Positions 25,851 through 34,651 of a stretch of DNA of 64,000 nt are shown here, one piece after another. The notes under the pieces are model-generated. The model was not told the DNA's origin and did not search any database. It saw only the letters and a list, made by a program, of their open reading frames with translations. The stretch lies in the NCBI RefSeq assembly GCF_900099705.1, contig NZ_LT629695.1, positions 930,001-994,000 of the forward strand. Reading direction: 5' to 3'. This stretch comes from Agrococcus jejuensis. GTDB lineage: Bacteria > Actinomycetota > Actinomycetes > Actinomycetales > Microbacteriaceae. Numbering within the stretch: position 1 is the first letter of the stretch; every line of letters begins with the position of its first letter. A program made the translations under genes and the position numbers.

Positions 25851-27441
25851 CGAACTCCTCCGCACGCATGAGGGGGTGGAGCGCGTCGCGCACCTGGCGC
25901 GTCGCGAACGCACGCTGCACGACGCCGCCGCCGAGCACCGAGCCGAGCGCACCCATGCACATGGCCTGGTCGAGCGACAGGTGCCGGTCGGCGACGACGC
26001 CGGAGGCCGAGACGGCGTCGAGGAAGCCGCCGGGGCCGTAGGCGCCGAGCTCGTCCTCGATGCGGGCGAGGTTCGCGAACGCCGCGTCGCGCTCGTACGA
26101 CATCGCGAGCATCGCCGCGTGGGGCGTGACGACGCCGTCGCCGAAGTCGGGCGTCGGGTTCGTGCCCTCGCGCACGCCTGCGTAGCCGGCGTCGACGTTC
26201 GTGCTCTCGCGGTCGGAGAGGTAGCCGTCGGGGTTCATGCCGAGGCGGTCGACGCCGTACTCGCGGTAGCCGCCGAACGGGTCGCTCGATGGGCTGAAGC
26301 CCCACACGCCGTAGCCGGCCTCGTCGAGGCCGTGCTCGCGCTGCGCGCGCACGTGCAGCGGATGGTTGCGGCCCCAGCTGCGCCGGCCCCACGACGCCTC
26401 GGGCACGAAGAGGTCGGGCATGAGCTCCTCGAACATCGAGCCGCCCCAGCCGGGCACGATGCGCATGCCGCGGTACTCGTACGCACCCTCGAAGACCTCG
26501 ATGCCCTGGTATGTGCGGCTGACGCCGACGGGCCGCGACTCCTGCCACGCCCAGTCGTCGCCGCCGGGGAACGTGCGCCAGGCCGCGTAGTAGTGCGCGG
26601 CGGGCACCTGACCGGCGACGATGCCGAGGTACGACGTCATGCGCGTCTCCGAGACGAACGTGTCGTAGTGGTGATTCGAGAGCCACACGGGATCGCCACC
26701 GATGTGGCTGCCCTGGTACACCTCACCCGGGCGGTCGTGCTCGTCGACGAAGAACCCGCCGTGCATGAGGCCGCCCGGCCGCACCGTCGGGTGCTCGGCA
26801 CCCGTCCCGGGGTTGTAGAACGCATCCCAGCGCATCCGCTCCCAGACCTGGCGCGCCAGCTCTGCGGGGCGGCCGGGGATGGCCGACATGACGACGCGCA
26901 TCGCGGCGCCGAGCCACGCGTTGTCGACGCTCGACGCGAAGCGGTAGACGGGATCGCCCGAGTCGGGCCACGTGCGCAGCGCCTCGCCGGTCGCCTCGGA
27001 GTACCAGTTGTAGAGCATGCCCGAGGGCTCGTGATGCTCGACCTGCAGCACGGTCTCGAGCGTGCGGGTCGCGAGCGCGTCGAGGTCGCGACGCGACACG
27101 ATGCCGAGCTCGCGGGCGACGACGCCCGACCACAGCAGGCCGCCGATGTTCGTCGGCGACGTGTAGCCGCTGCGACCCGAGAGGTCGCCGAGCACGTTGT
27201 CGGCGGGCAGGCCCGTCGTCTCGTCGGTCATGGCGACGAGCGACGTCCAGGTGTCCTGCGCCCAGCGGCGCGCGCGACGGCCCGAGAAGCCGTGGCCGGA
27301 GCCGCCGTGCGCGACGAGCGGAGACGCGGATGCGGGGGTCGCCGCGCCGAACGCGACGGTGGCTGCAGCCGCGAGGCCGCCGACCATGAACCCGCGGCGC
27401 GAGACGCCGAACGAGTCGGAGGGTGATGTGGGCAGGGGCAT
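25840..27441 (-). CDS. Tat-exported glucoamylase-like hydrolase (PF10091 type, GH144-like)
   Basis: A 533-residue protein with a twin-arginine signal (SRRGFMVGGLAAAATVAFG, residues 14-32). The mature part resembles the 'glucoamylase-like' PF10091 domain: PTNIGGLLWSGVVAREL, SSVDNAWLGAAMRVV, GGSMFEELMPDLFVPEASWG, YGVWGFSPSSDPFG and GVVTPHAAMLAMSYERDAA. The GH144 endo-beta-1,2-glucanases belong to this fold family. With the GH3 and ABC genes beside it, I infer hydrolysis of an extracellular beta-glucan (possibly beta-1,2) before uptake. Activity on other glycans cannot be excluded. The ATG at 27441 is 11 bp behind the permease stop. Confidence 0.75.
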   Translation of the reverse strand: MPLPTSPSDSFGVSRRGFMVGGLAAAATVAFGAATPASASPLVAHGGSGHGFSGRRARRWAQDTWTSLVAMTDETTGLPADNVLGDLSGRSGYTSPTNIGGLLWSGVVARELGIVSRRDLDALATRTLETVLQVEHHEPSGMLYNWYSEATGEALRTWPDSGDPVYRFASSVDNAWLGAAMRVVMSAIPGRPAELARQVWERMRWDAFYNPGTGAEHPTVRPGGLMHGGFFVDEHDRPGEVYQGSHIGGDPVWLSNHHYDTFVSETRMTSYLGIVAGQVPAAHYYAAWRTFPGGDDWAWQESRPVGVSRTYQGIEVFEGAYEYRGMRIVPGWGGSMFEELMPDLFVPEASWGRRSWGRNHPLHVRAQREHGLDEAGYGVWGFSPSSDPFGGYREYGVDRLGMNPDGYLSDRESTNVDAGYAGVREGTNPTPDFGDGVVTPHAAMLAMSYERDAAFANLARIEDELGAYGPGGFLDAVSASGVVADRHLSLDQAMCMGALGSVLGGGVVQRAFATRQVRDALHPLMRAEEFGAA

Positions 27442-27452
27442 GATGGGCTCCT

Positions 27453-28289
27453 TCACTTGATGCCGGTCGTGGCGATGCCTTCGATGAATCGCCTTTGGAA
27501 GATGAGGAACACCGCGAGCACGGGCACGATCACGACGGTCGCGCCGGCGAGCAGCAGTCCGTACTGCGTCTGGTTCTGGCCGGTCGACTCGAGCGCGAGC
27601 ACGACCGGCAGCGTGTACTGGTCGGCGCGCTGGGCGACGACGAGCGGCCACAGGAAGCTGTTCCAGCTGCCGAGGAACGTGAGGATGCCGAGCGTCGCGA
27701 GCGCGGGGCCGAGCAGCGGCAGGATGACCTGGCCGAAGATGCGCAGCTCCCCCGCGCCGTCGACGCGCGCGGCGTGCACGAGGTCGATCGGCAGCCCGAG
27801 CGCGAACTGCCGCATGAGGAACACCCCGAACGGCGTCACGAGGAACGGCAGGATGAGGCCGAGCAGGCTGTCGGCCAGCCCCGCGTTCACGACGAGCACG
27901 AACAGCGGCACGAACGTCACGAGCCCGGGGATCATGAGCGTGCCGATGATGACGCCGAACAGGGCAGTGCGGCCCTTGAACTCGAGCATCGCGAGCGCGT
28001 AGCCGACCATCGAGCAGAACAGCAGGTTGCCCGCCGTCACGGCGAGCGCGATGAGCGTCGAGTTGAGGAACGCGCGACCGAAGCCCGCACCGGTGAGCAC
28101 CTCGACGAAGTTGTCGAGCGTCGGCGCCTCCGGCAGGAACGTCGGCGGCACCATGCGCAGCTCGGCATCGGTCTTGAGGCTGCCGAGCACCATCCACACG
28201 AACGGTGCGACGACGGCGACGAGCGCGATCGTGAGCAGCAGGTACAGCCACCACCGGTTGCGGAAGGTGGGCTCTCCGCGGCCGGCCAT
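27453..28289 (-). CDS. Carbohydrate ABC transporter permease, MalG type
   Basis: A 278-residue permease with six membrane segments. In the EAA loop (PIDLVHAARVDGAGELRIFGQ, near residue 175) His-Ala-Ala replaces Glu-Ala-Ala but the DGAGxxxIF part is intact. The ATG shares one base with the upstream stop (TGATG), so the two permeases are coupled. It belongs to the second sugar importer of the window. There is no ATPase gene in the operon. Confidence 0.92.
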   Translation of the reverse strand: MAGRGEPTFRNRWWLYLLLTIALVAVVAPFVWMVLGSLKTDAELRMVPPTFLPEAPTLDNFVEVLTGAGFGRAFLNSTLIALAVTAGNLLFCSMVGYALAMLEFKGRTALFGVIIGTLMIPGLVTFVPLFVLVVNAGLADSLLGLILPFLVTPFGVFLMRQFALGLPIDLVHAARVDGAGELRIFGQVILPLLGPALATLGILTFLGSWNSFLWPLVVAQRADQYTLPVVLALESTGQNQTQYGLLLAGATVVIVPVLAVFLIFQRRFIEGIATTGIK

Positions 28290-29239
28290 CAGTCCTTCTC
28301 CCTCAGGAGGCGGAACTGGATGGCCGTGATCGCCGCGATCGCCGCGAACATCACGTACGACACCGCCGACGCGAAGCCGAACTCGCCGAACGAGAACTGC
28401 TCGTACGTGTACAGCGCGACCGACAGGGTGCTGTCGAGCGGGCCGCCGCCATCCGTCATCACGAACGGCTCCTCGAAGAACTGCAGGTAGCCGATCATCG
28501 TCGTCACCGAGACGAACAGGATCGTGGGGCGCAGCAGGGGCAGGGTGATCGAGCGGAACCGCTGCCAGCCGTTCGCCCCGTCGAGCTCCGCCGCCTCGCG
28601 CAGCGACGCCGGCACGGTCTGCAGGCCGGCGAGGAAGATGATCATCGCCGTGCCGAAGTTGCGCCACACCGCCATCGCGACGAGCGACGGCATCGCCCAC
28701 GTCGTCGACCCGAGCCAGTTGGGGCCGTCGATGCCGACCCACGCGAGCACGGTGTTCGCGAGGCCGTGGTCGGGGTGCAGGATGAAGCGCCACACGACGG
28801 CGACGGCCACGATCGACGTGATGACGGGCGTGTAGAAGCCGAGGCGGAAGATCGCGCGCAGCCGGCCGATCCCCCGGTCGAGGGCGACGGCGGCGGCGAG
28901 CGCGACCATGAGCGTGAGCGGCACGCCCACGACGACGAAGCCGAGCGTGTTGACGATCGCGCGCAGGAAGCGCTCGTCGCCGAACGCCTCGACGAAGTTG
29001 TCGAGGCCGACGAAGTCGACTGCGAACGGGCTCGCGAGGTCGCGCCGCGTGGCGTCGGTGAACGACAGGAACACCGACTGCAGCAGCGGCCAGGCCGTGA
29101 AGGCGAGGAACAGCGCCAGGAACGGGATCGCGAGCGTCCACGCCGCGATGGCCTGCCTGCGTGCCCCGGGCGCGCCTCGCCGGCGCCCGGACCGCACGGG
29201 TCCGGGGCCGACGCCGCGCGCGGCGGCGGAGGTGGTCAT
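28289..29239 (-). CDS. Carbohydrate ABC transporter permease, MalF type
   Basis: A 316-residue permease. The N-terminal 30 residues are basic and Gly/Pro/Ala-rich; six hydrophobic segments and an EAA loop (ASLREAAELDGANGWQRF, near residue 215) follow. It lies nine bases behind the binding-protein stop and is coupled to the MalG-type permease. Confidence 0.92.
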   Translation of the reverse strand: MTTSAAARGVGPGPVRSGRRRGAPGARRQAIAAWTLAIPFLALFLAFTAWPLLQSVFLSFTDATRRDLASPFAVDFVGLDNFVEAFGDERFLRAIVNTLGFVVVGVPLTLMVALAAAVALDRGIGRLRAIFRLGFYTPVITSIVAVAVVWRFILHPDHGLANTVLAWVGIDGPNWLGSTTWAMPSLVAMAVWRNFGTAMIIFLAGLQTVPASLREAAELDGANGWQRFRSITLPLLRPTILFVSVTTMIGYLQFFEEPFVMTDGGGPLDSTLSVALYTYEQFSFGEFGFASAVSYVMFAAIAAITAIQFRLLREKD

Positions 29240-29248
29240 GCGAGCGCC

Positions 29249-30526
29249 CTACTGTCCCGTGCCGATGTCCTCGGCCTCGGCCTGCACGCCCGCGAGCGCC
29301 TCGGCCGGATCCTCGCCGGCCTTCGCGACCCGCTCGAGCGCCTGGTCGAGCTCGGTCGCGACCTGCTCCCACGAGGGGAACGACGGCGGGGCGACGGCGG
29401 TCTCGAGCTCGGTGCCGAACGCCGACAGTCGGGCGTCGTCGGCGAGCACGGGCTCGTCCCAGGCCGACTGCACCGACGGCAGCGCCGACGTCAGCTCGTA
29501 CCACTCGACCTGCACCTCGGGCTGCGTCAGGTAGTCGACGAACGCCCAGGCGAGGTCGCGGTTCTCGGTCTCCTGGAAGACGGCGAGGTTCGAGCCGCCG
29601 ACGAACGACACCGACTCGGCGCCGTCGTTCGCGGGCACGGGCGCGACGTCGTACAGCTCGTCGAAGCCCTCGCCGCCGAGCTCCTCGACGATCGACATCA
29701 TCCACGGACCCGACAGGAACATCGGGATGCGGCCCGACACGAAGTCGGCCTCCGTCTGGCCCTCCGGCGGGTTCGGGTCGGCGATGCCGTCGTCGAAGAA
29801 GCCCTGGAAGTACTCCGTCGCCTCCACCATCTCGGGGGTGTCGAGCGCATACGCGTCGTCGGTGGCGATCTCGGCGCCGTTGCTCCACGCGAGCGGCAGC
29901 ACCGTCTGCCAGCCGCCCGTGCCGCCGGGCTGCAGGTTCATGCCCCACTCGACGCCGTCCTGCTGCTGCATCGCGGCGGCCATCTCCTGGAACCCGGCCC
30001 AGTCGGCCGGCACCTCGTCGTAGCCTGCGGCGGCAGCGATGTCGGTGCGGTAGTAGACCATGCGGGTCTCGACGTACCAGGGCAGGCCGTAGGTGATGCC
30101 GTCGACCTCGGTCGTCGCCTGCGCGCCCTCGAAGTACTGGCTGTCGTCGAAGCTCGGCGGCGTCGGCTCGAGCGCGCCCTGGCCGGCGAAGTCGCCCATC
30201 CAGGTCGTGCCCACCATGGCCGCGTCGGGCGTCGAGCCCGCGGTGATGGCGTTCGAGAAGCGGTCGTAGGCGGCATCCCACGGCACGGGCGTCACGGTGA
30301 TGCTCGTGTCGGGGTGCTCCTCCATGAAGGCGTCGGCGAGCGCGGGCAGCGCCTCGCCCTCGGCGCCCATGGCCCAGACCTCGATGTCGCCGGAGAGGTC
30401 GTCGAACGAGACCTCCTCGGCGCTCGCGGCCGGGGCCTCGTCGGCGTCGGGTCGCCCGCATCCCGTGAGGATGAGGGCCGTGGCCGCGGTCGTCGCGATC
30501 GCGGCGGTGATGGTCGTTCGTCGCAC
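29249..30526 (-). CDS. Sugar ABC transporter substrate-binding lipoprotein
   Basis: A 425-residue family 1 solute-binding protein. The signal peptide ends in the lipobox LILTGC (Cys near residue 23). Family features include IEVWAMGAEGEALPALADAF, PWYVETRMVYYRTD and SFVGGSNLAVFQETENRDLAW. The GTG at 30526 is supported by AAGGAG seven bases upstream and an immediate signal peptide. It lies 38 bp behind the LacI gene. It delivers the oligosaccharide to the two permeases downstream. Confidence 0.92.
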   Translation of the reverse strand: MRRTTITAAIATTAATALILTGCGRPDADEAPAASAEEVSFDDLSGDIEVWAMGAEGEALPALADAFMEEHPDTSITVTPVPWDAAYDRFSNAITAGSTPDAAMVGTTWMGDFAGQGALEPTPPSFDDSQYFEGAQATTEVDGITYGLPWYVETRMVYYRTDIAAAAGYDEVPADWAGFQEMAAAMQQQDGVEWGMNLQPGGTGGWQTVLPLAWSNGAEIATDDAYALDTPEMVEATEYFQGFFDDGIADPNPPEGQTEADFVSGRIPMFLSGPWMMSIVEELGGEGFDELYDVAPVPANDGAESVSFVGGSNLAVFQETENRDLAWAFVDYLTQPEVQVEWYELTSALPSVQSAWDEPVLADDARLSAFGTELETAVAPPSFPSWEQVATELDQALERVAKAGEDPAEALAGVQAEAEDIGTGQ

Positions 30527-30564
30527 CGGAGTCTCCTTCGTCTGTCGGTGTCGGGTCAGAGCAG

Positions 30565-31554
30565 TCAGGGGTGCGCGCCGCACGAGTCGCGCACGACGAT
30601 CTCGGTCGCGAGCGTCGGTGCAGGCGCAAGAGGCTCGCCGGGGGCGTCGATCATGGCCCGCATGCGGCGGGCAGCACCGGCGCCGAGCTCGACGACGGGC
30701 TGACGCACGGTCGTGAGCGCGGGGCGCGTGAATCGGGCCGCCATGATGTCGTCCCAGCCGACGATCGAGATGTCGCGGCCCACGGCGACGCCGCCGTCGA
30801 CGAGCGCGCTCACGATCGCGACGGCGAGCTCGTCGTTCGCGCACATGAGCGCGTCGGCGCGGATCGTGCCGTCGAGGATCGCCGCGGCCACCTCGTAGCC
30901 GTCGCGCTCGCGCAGCGGTGTGCGGATGGGCTCGGTCGCGTCGCCGAAGACGCTGCGGAAGCCCGCGTGGCGCTCGGCGATGTCGGTCGCGAGGTCGGGG
31001 TCGCCGACGAAGAGCGCCCGCGTGCGCCCGTGGTCGGCGAGGTGCTGCGCGAGCGAGCGGGCGCTCTCGTCGTTGGCGGTGCGCCACGACTCGAGGCCCA
31101 CGTCGTCGCCGTCGGCGAGACCGAGCACGGGGATGCGCTGGCGGATGGCCGAGAGGGTGTGCGGCGCGAGGCGGTGGGCGCTCATGATGACCATGCCGTC
31201 GACGTTCGCCGCGAGGCGGCGCAGCGCGGCGTCGAGGTCGCGCTGCTCGCTCGCGATCGACACGATGAGGCTCTCGTCGCGCTCGGCGACGGCCGACTCG
31301 TAGCCCAGCAGCAGCTCCGCGTAGTACGGACCCGAGAGCTCGGGCAGCACGAGCCCGTGGGCAGCGTGGCGGTGCGCGGCGAGGGACTGCGCGGCGCCGT
31401 GCGGCACGTAGTCGAGCTCGGCGACGGCGGCCAGCACGCGCTCGCGGGTGCCCTCTGCGACGCGCTGCGGCGAGGCGAGCACGCGCGAGACGGTGGCGAC
31501 GGAGACGCCGGCGCGGTCGGCGACGGTGTAGACCGTCGCTCGTCGAGCTGCCAT
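30565..31554 (-). CDS. LacI-family transcriptional regulator
   Basis: A 329-residue repressor. The N-terminal LacI HTH reads YTVADRAGVSVATVSRVLASPQRV (residues 9-32), with a hinge helix (GAAQSLAAHRHA) near 55. A periplasmic-binding-protein-like sensor domain follows (MCANDELAVAIVSALVDGGV, ISIVGWDDIMAARFTRPALTTVRQ). A perfect GTAAGCGCTTAC operator 15 bp before its start points to autorepression and control of the operon behind it (binding protein, permeases, GH144-like, GH3). The inducer is unknown. Confidence 0.93.
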   Translation of the reverse strand: MAARRATVYTVADRAGVSVATVSRVLASPQRVAEGTRERVLAAVAELDYVPHGAAQSLAAHRHAAHGLVLPELSGPYYAELLLGYESAVAERDESLIVSIASEQRDLDAALRRLAANVDGMVIMSAHRLAPHTLSAIRQRIPVLGLADGDDVGLESWRTANDESARSLAQHLADHGRTRALFVGDPDLATDIAERHAGFRSVFGDATEPIRTPLRERDGYEVAAAILDGTIRADALMCANDELAVAIVSALVDGGVAVGRDISIVGWDDIMAARFTRPALTTVRQPVVELGAGAARRMRAMIDAPGEPLAPAPTLATEIVVRDSCGAHP

Positions 31555-31568
31555 GCGAACCTCCGTTG

Positions 31569-31580
31569 GTAAGCGCTTAC
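31569..31580. promoter_or_regulatory. LacI-type operator
   Basis: GTAAGCGCTTAC is a perfect 12 bp palindrome with the central CG of LacI/GalR operators, within ggtaagcgcttacat, 15 bp before the regulator's start. It is the only such site I see in the operon, so control is probably at this single promoter. Confidence 0.85.
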
Positions 31581-31660
31581 ATCAAGGGTAGGCAGAATCT
31601 GGACTGGATGACAAGGGACGGGGCGGAAGATGCGTGTGCGGCAGGTTTCCTGGCCGCTCC

Positions 31661-31776
31661 GGGCGGGGAGGTCGCTCCTCAGCTCAGACAGTGGGCATGG
31701 AGCAGGGGGTCGAGGCCTGGCGGCCTCGACCCCCTGCTCCATGCCCACAACTCGACACCCCGCGACATCCCCGCCC
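31661..31776 (+). repeat. Covarying long-hairpin 3'-end element, copy C
   Basis: Perfect 27 bp inner stem (gtgggcatggagcagggg...) with loop TGGC and both conserved blocks. The outer stem is gggcggggaggtcgc / gcgacatccccgccc, with one mismatch: left arm as in copy A, right arm as in the majority. This is the only copy with a broken outer pair. It does not follow a gene end; it lies 107 bp before the LacI start, as inverted partner of copy D. Confidence 0.9.
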
Positions 31777-32068
31777 TGCGCTCGCGTCTGAGGAGGCCAA
31801 CCCCGTGGGAGGGGCGCTGCGCGCGCGTCCCGCGGAGCCGCGCCCGACACGGCGATCCCGGCCCATTCGAGACCCGGCGTAGGCCCGCCCGCGATCGCGA
31901 GGAGCGCGACGCTCGTGCGCTCCAACGAGCCGCACCGCCGCCGAGCGCGTCGCGACCGCGCCTCCGTGGGGCGTTCGGTGAGCACTGCAGGGGCCGGGAC
32001 CGCCGTGCGGGAGGGCAGCCCTCCAGGAGGCGCGCGCAGCGCCCTCCCCCACGACCTGCATCCGCGGC
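31777..32068. other. Spacer between hairpin elements C and D
   Basis: No gene. Near copy C it holds gcgctgcgcgcgcgtccc (31814-31831) followed by gcccgacacggcgat, very similar to the A-B spacer; near copy D is the mirror gcgcgcgcagcgccc. The centre is unique. Confidence 0.7.
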
Positions 32069-32187
32069 GGGCGGGGATGTCGCGGGGTGTCGAGTTGTGC
32101 GCGGGGACGGCGGTGGCTGCGGCCCCCAGGGCCGCGGCCACCGCCGTCCCCGCGCACTGTCTGAGCTGAGGAGCGACATCCCCGCCC
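32069..32187 (-). repeat. Covarying long-hairpin 3'-end element, copy D
   Basis: Outer stem gggcggggatgtcgc, perfect. The inner stem of about 29 bp begins gtgcgcggggacggcggtgg and has one T.G pair when read on the plus strand (an A.C mismatch on the minus strand). The tip is GCGGCCC-CCA-GGGCCGC. It lies 75 bp behind the sucD stop codon, with the sucD terminator hairpin in between. Confidence 0.9.
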
Positions 32188-32215
32188 GACGCACCCCAGC
32201 ACAGCCACAGAACGC

Positions 32216-32247
32216 AACAGGGCCCCGACCGAAGCCGGGACCCTGTT
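32216..32247 (-). terminator. Hairpin terminator downstream of sucD
   Basis: AACAGGG and CCCG pair with CGGG and CCCTGTT, each strand with a one-base bulge, around a 7-8 base loop, 15 bp behind the sucD stop. Confidence 0.7.
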
Positions 32248-32262
32248 CCAGTCAGACGAGCG

Positions 32263-33162
32263 TCAGAGCGCCGCGATGACCTCGCGCATGAGGCGCGCCG
32301 TCTCGGACGGCGTCTTGCCGACCTTGACGCCAGCAGCCTCGAGCGCGACCTTCTTCGCCTCGGCCGTGCCCGACGAGCCCGAGACGATGGCGCCTGCGTG
32401 GCCCATCGTCTTGCCCTCGGGAGCCGTGAAGCCGGCGACGTAGCCGACGACGGGCTTCGTGACGTTGGCCTTGATGAAGTCGGCTGCGCGCTCCTCGGCG
32501 TCGCCGCCGATCTCGCCGATCATCACGATGGCCTTCGTCTCGGGGTCGGCCTCGAACGCCTCGAGGGCGTCGATGTGCGTCGTGCCGATGATCGGGTCGC
32601 CGCCGATGCCGATGGCGGTCGAGAAGCCGATGTCGCGCAGCTCGAACATCATCTGGTAGGTCAGGGTGCCCGACTTCGACACGAGGCCGATGGGGCCCTT
32701 GCCCGTGATGTTCGCGGGCGTGATGCCGACGAGCGACTCGCCCGGCGTGATGATGCCGGGGCAGTTCGGGCCGATGATGCGCGTCGTGCCCGTGGACTTC
32801 GCGTGCGCCCAGAACTCGGCGGAGTCCTGCACGGGGATGCCCTCGGTGATGACGACGAGCAGGCCGATGCCTGCGTCGATGCCCTCGATGACGGCGTCCT
32901 TGGCGAAGGCCGGCGGCACGAAGACGATGGAGACGTCGGCGCCGGTGGCGGCCATGGCCTCCTTCACCGAGCCGAACACGGGCAGCTCGACGGGCGAGCC
33001 GTCCTGCGTGACGTGGTTGACCGTCGTGCCGGCCTTGCGGGCGTTGACGCCGCCCACGACCTGCGTGCCGGCCGCGAGCATGCGGGCGGTGTGCTTGGAG
33101 CCCTCGCCGCCGGTGATGCCCTGGACGATGACCTTCGAATCCTTGTTCAGGTAGATCGACAT
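32263..33162 (-). CDS. sucD: Succinyl-CoA synthetase subunit alpha
   Basis: With SucC it interconverts succinyl-CoA and succinate, making ATP or GTP in the TCA cycle. The 299-residue protein has the CoA-binding fold ([20 protein letters not shown]), [12 protein letters not shown], and the phosphohistidine motif GHAGAIVSG near residue 250. The ATG at 33162 matches family starts ([14 protein letters not shown]). It lies 11 bp behind sucC. Confidence 0.97.
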   Translation of the reverse strand: MSIYLNKDSKVIVQGITGGEGSKHTARMLAAGTQVVGGVNARKAGTTVNHVTQDGSPVELPVFGSVKEAMAATGADVSIVFVPPAFAKDAVIEGIDAGIGLLVVITEGIPVQDSAEFWAHAKSTGTTRIIGPNCPGIITPGESLVGITPANITGKGPIGLVSKSGTLTYQMMFELRDIGFSTAIGIGGDPIIGTTHIDALEAFEADPETKAIVMIGEIGGDAEERAADFIKANVTKPVVGYVAGFTAPEGKTMGHAGAIVSGSSGTAEAKKVALEAAGVKVGKTPSETARLMREVIAAL

Positions 33163-33173
33163 GCTGCTTCCCC

Positions 33174-34340
33174 CTACGCCGCTGCGAGCTCGGCGGCCTT
33201 GGCGGCGGCCTCGTCCATGGTGTCCACGACCGTGACGAGCGGGTGCGCTGCGTCGGCCAGGATCTGTCGGCCCTCGTCGACGTTGTTGCCGTCGAGGCGC
33301 ACGACGAGCGGCTTCGTGGCTGCGTCGCCGAGGATGGCGAGCGCCTGCACGATGCCGTTCGCCACGGCGTCGCATGCGGTGATGCCGCCGAAGACGTTGA
33401 CGAAGACGCTCTTCACGTCGTCGTCGCCGAGGATGACGTCGAGTCCGGCCGCCATGACCTCTGCCGAGGCGCCGCCACCGATGTCGAGGAAGTTGGCGGG
33501 CTTCACGCCGCCGAACTGCTCGCCTGCGTACGCGACGACGTCGAGCGTCGACATGACGAGGCCTGCGCCGTTGCCGATGATGCCGACCTGGCCGTCGAGC
33601 TTGACGTAGTTGAGGTCCGACTCCTTGGCCTTCGCCTCGAGCGGGTCGGCTGCTGCCTTGTCCTCGAGGGCAGCGTGGCCCTCGTGGCGGAACTCGGCGT
33701 TCTCGTCGAGCGTGACCTTGCCGTCGAGGGCGACGATCGCGCCGTCGGCCGTCTGCACGAGCGGGTTGACCTCGACGAGCGTCGCGTCCTCCTTCTCGAA
33801 CACGCCGTAGAGCGTGACGAGCACGGGGGCGACGCGCTCGGCGACGTCGGCGGGGAAGTTCGCCTCGGCGACGATGCGGCGGGCGACGTCGAGCGTGATG
33901 CCGACGGCGGGGTCGACCTCGACCTTGGCGAGCGCCTCGGGGCGCTCCTCGGCGAGCTGCTCGATCTCCATGCCGCCCTCGTAGGAGCACATGGCGAGGT
34001 ACGAGCGGTTCGCGCGGTCGAGCAGCACGGAGAAGTAGTACTCCTCCTCGATCTGCGCGCCCGCGGCGACCATGACGCGGTGGACCGTGTGGCCCTTGAT
34101 GTCGAGACCGAGGATGGCCTCCGCTGCGGCGCGGGCCTCCTCGGGGCTCTTCGCGACCTTGACGCCGCCGGCCTTGCCGCGGCCTCCGGTCTTGACCTGG
34201 GCCTTCACGACGACCACCGGGGTGCCGATCGAGCGGGCTGCCGCCTCGGCCTCCTCTGCGGTGTCGGCGATGATGCCTTGGAGGACGGGAACGCCATGGG
34301 ACTCGAACATGTCCCTGGCCTGGTACTCGTAGAGATCCAC
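33174..34340 (-). CDS. sucC: ADP-forming succinyl-CoA synthetase subunit beta
   Basis: A 388-residue ATP-grasp subunit: [18 protein letters not shown] at the N-terminus, [19 protein letters not shown] for nucleotide binding, [12 protein letters not shown] with metal ligands, and [15 protein letters not shown] plus [14 protein letters not shown] in the C-terminal CoA-ligase domain. I chose the GTG at 34340 (AAGGAA five bases upstream) because the family begins MDLxEYQAR. It is first gene of the sucCD operon. Confidence 0.97.
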   Translation of the reverse strand: MDLYEYQARDMFESHGVPVLQGIIADTAEEAEAAARSIGTPVVVVKAQVKTGGRGKAGGVKVAKSPEEARAAAEAILGLDIKGHTVHRVMVAAGAQIEEEYYFSVLLDRANRSYLAMCSYEGGMEIEQLAEERPEALAKVEVDPAVGITLDVARRIVAEANFPADVAERVAPVLVTLYGVFEKEDATLVEVNPLVQTADGAIVALDGKVTLDENAEFRHEGHAALEDKAAADPLEAKAKESDLNYVKLDGQVGIIGNGAGLVMSTLDVVAYAGEQFGGVKPANFLDIGGGASAEVMAAGLDVILGDDDVKSVFVNVFGGITACDAVANGIVQALAILGDAATKPLVVRLDGNNVDEGRQILADAAHPLVTVVDTMDEAAAKAAELAAA

Positions 34341-34651
34341 CGGATTCCTTCTGCTGGGAGTGGGGGCCGCCGACCAGCCTAGCCCGGTCGCGCTGCGCGC
34401 CGGCACCGTGTGGTAGCGGGCCTGCGCTCGCCTGCGGATGCCTGTGGATGCGCTGCGCGCTCGGCGACGCGTGCGACGGATGACGTCGCGCAGCCCGCCG
34501 AGCACGGTCGCGACGGCGAGCACGCCGCGCGGTCGCGCCGCACCCCTCGGCGACGCCGAGGATTCGGTGGACCGAAGTCGCATCCTTCGGCCCCGGCACC
34601 GGCGAGATGGCAGGTCGGCCCCCGTCGCGCGGGGGCGTGGATGCGCGGACC
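34341..34651. other. 311 bp divergent intergenic region
   Basis: Between sucC and the VIT-family gene. On the minus strand a TAGGCT box near 34375 could serve sucC. A short inverted repeat, ccgaag-tcgcatc-cttcgg (34572-34590), is visible. I see no gene. Confidence 0.6.

Noticed and set aside
23463..32187. CRISPR array or tRNA-like genes
   Set aside because: Repeats are hundreds to thousands of bases apart, inverted in pairs, with no spacer pattern and no cas genes. The hairpins do not fold into a cloverleaf and lack T-loop and anticodon features.
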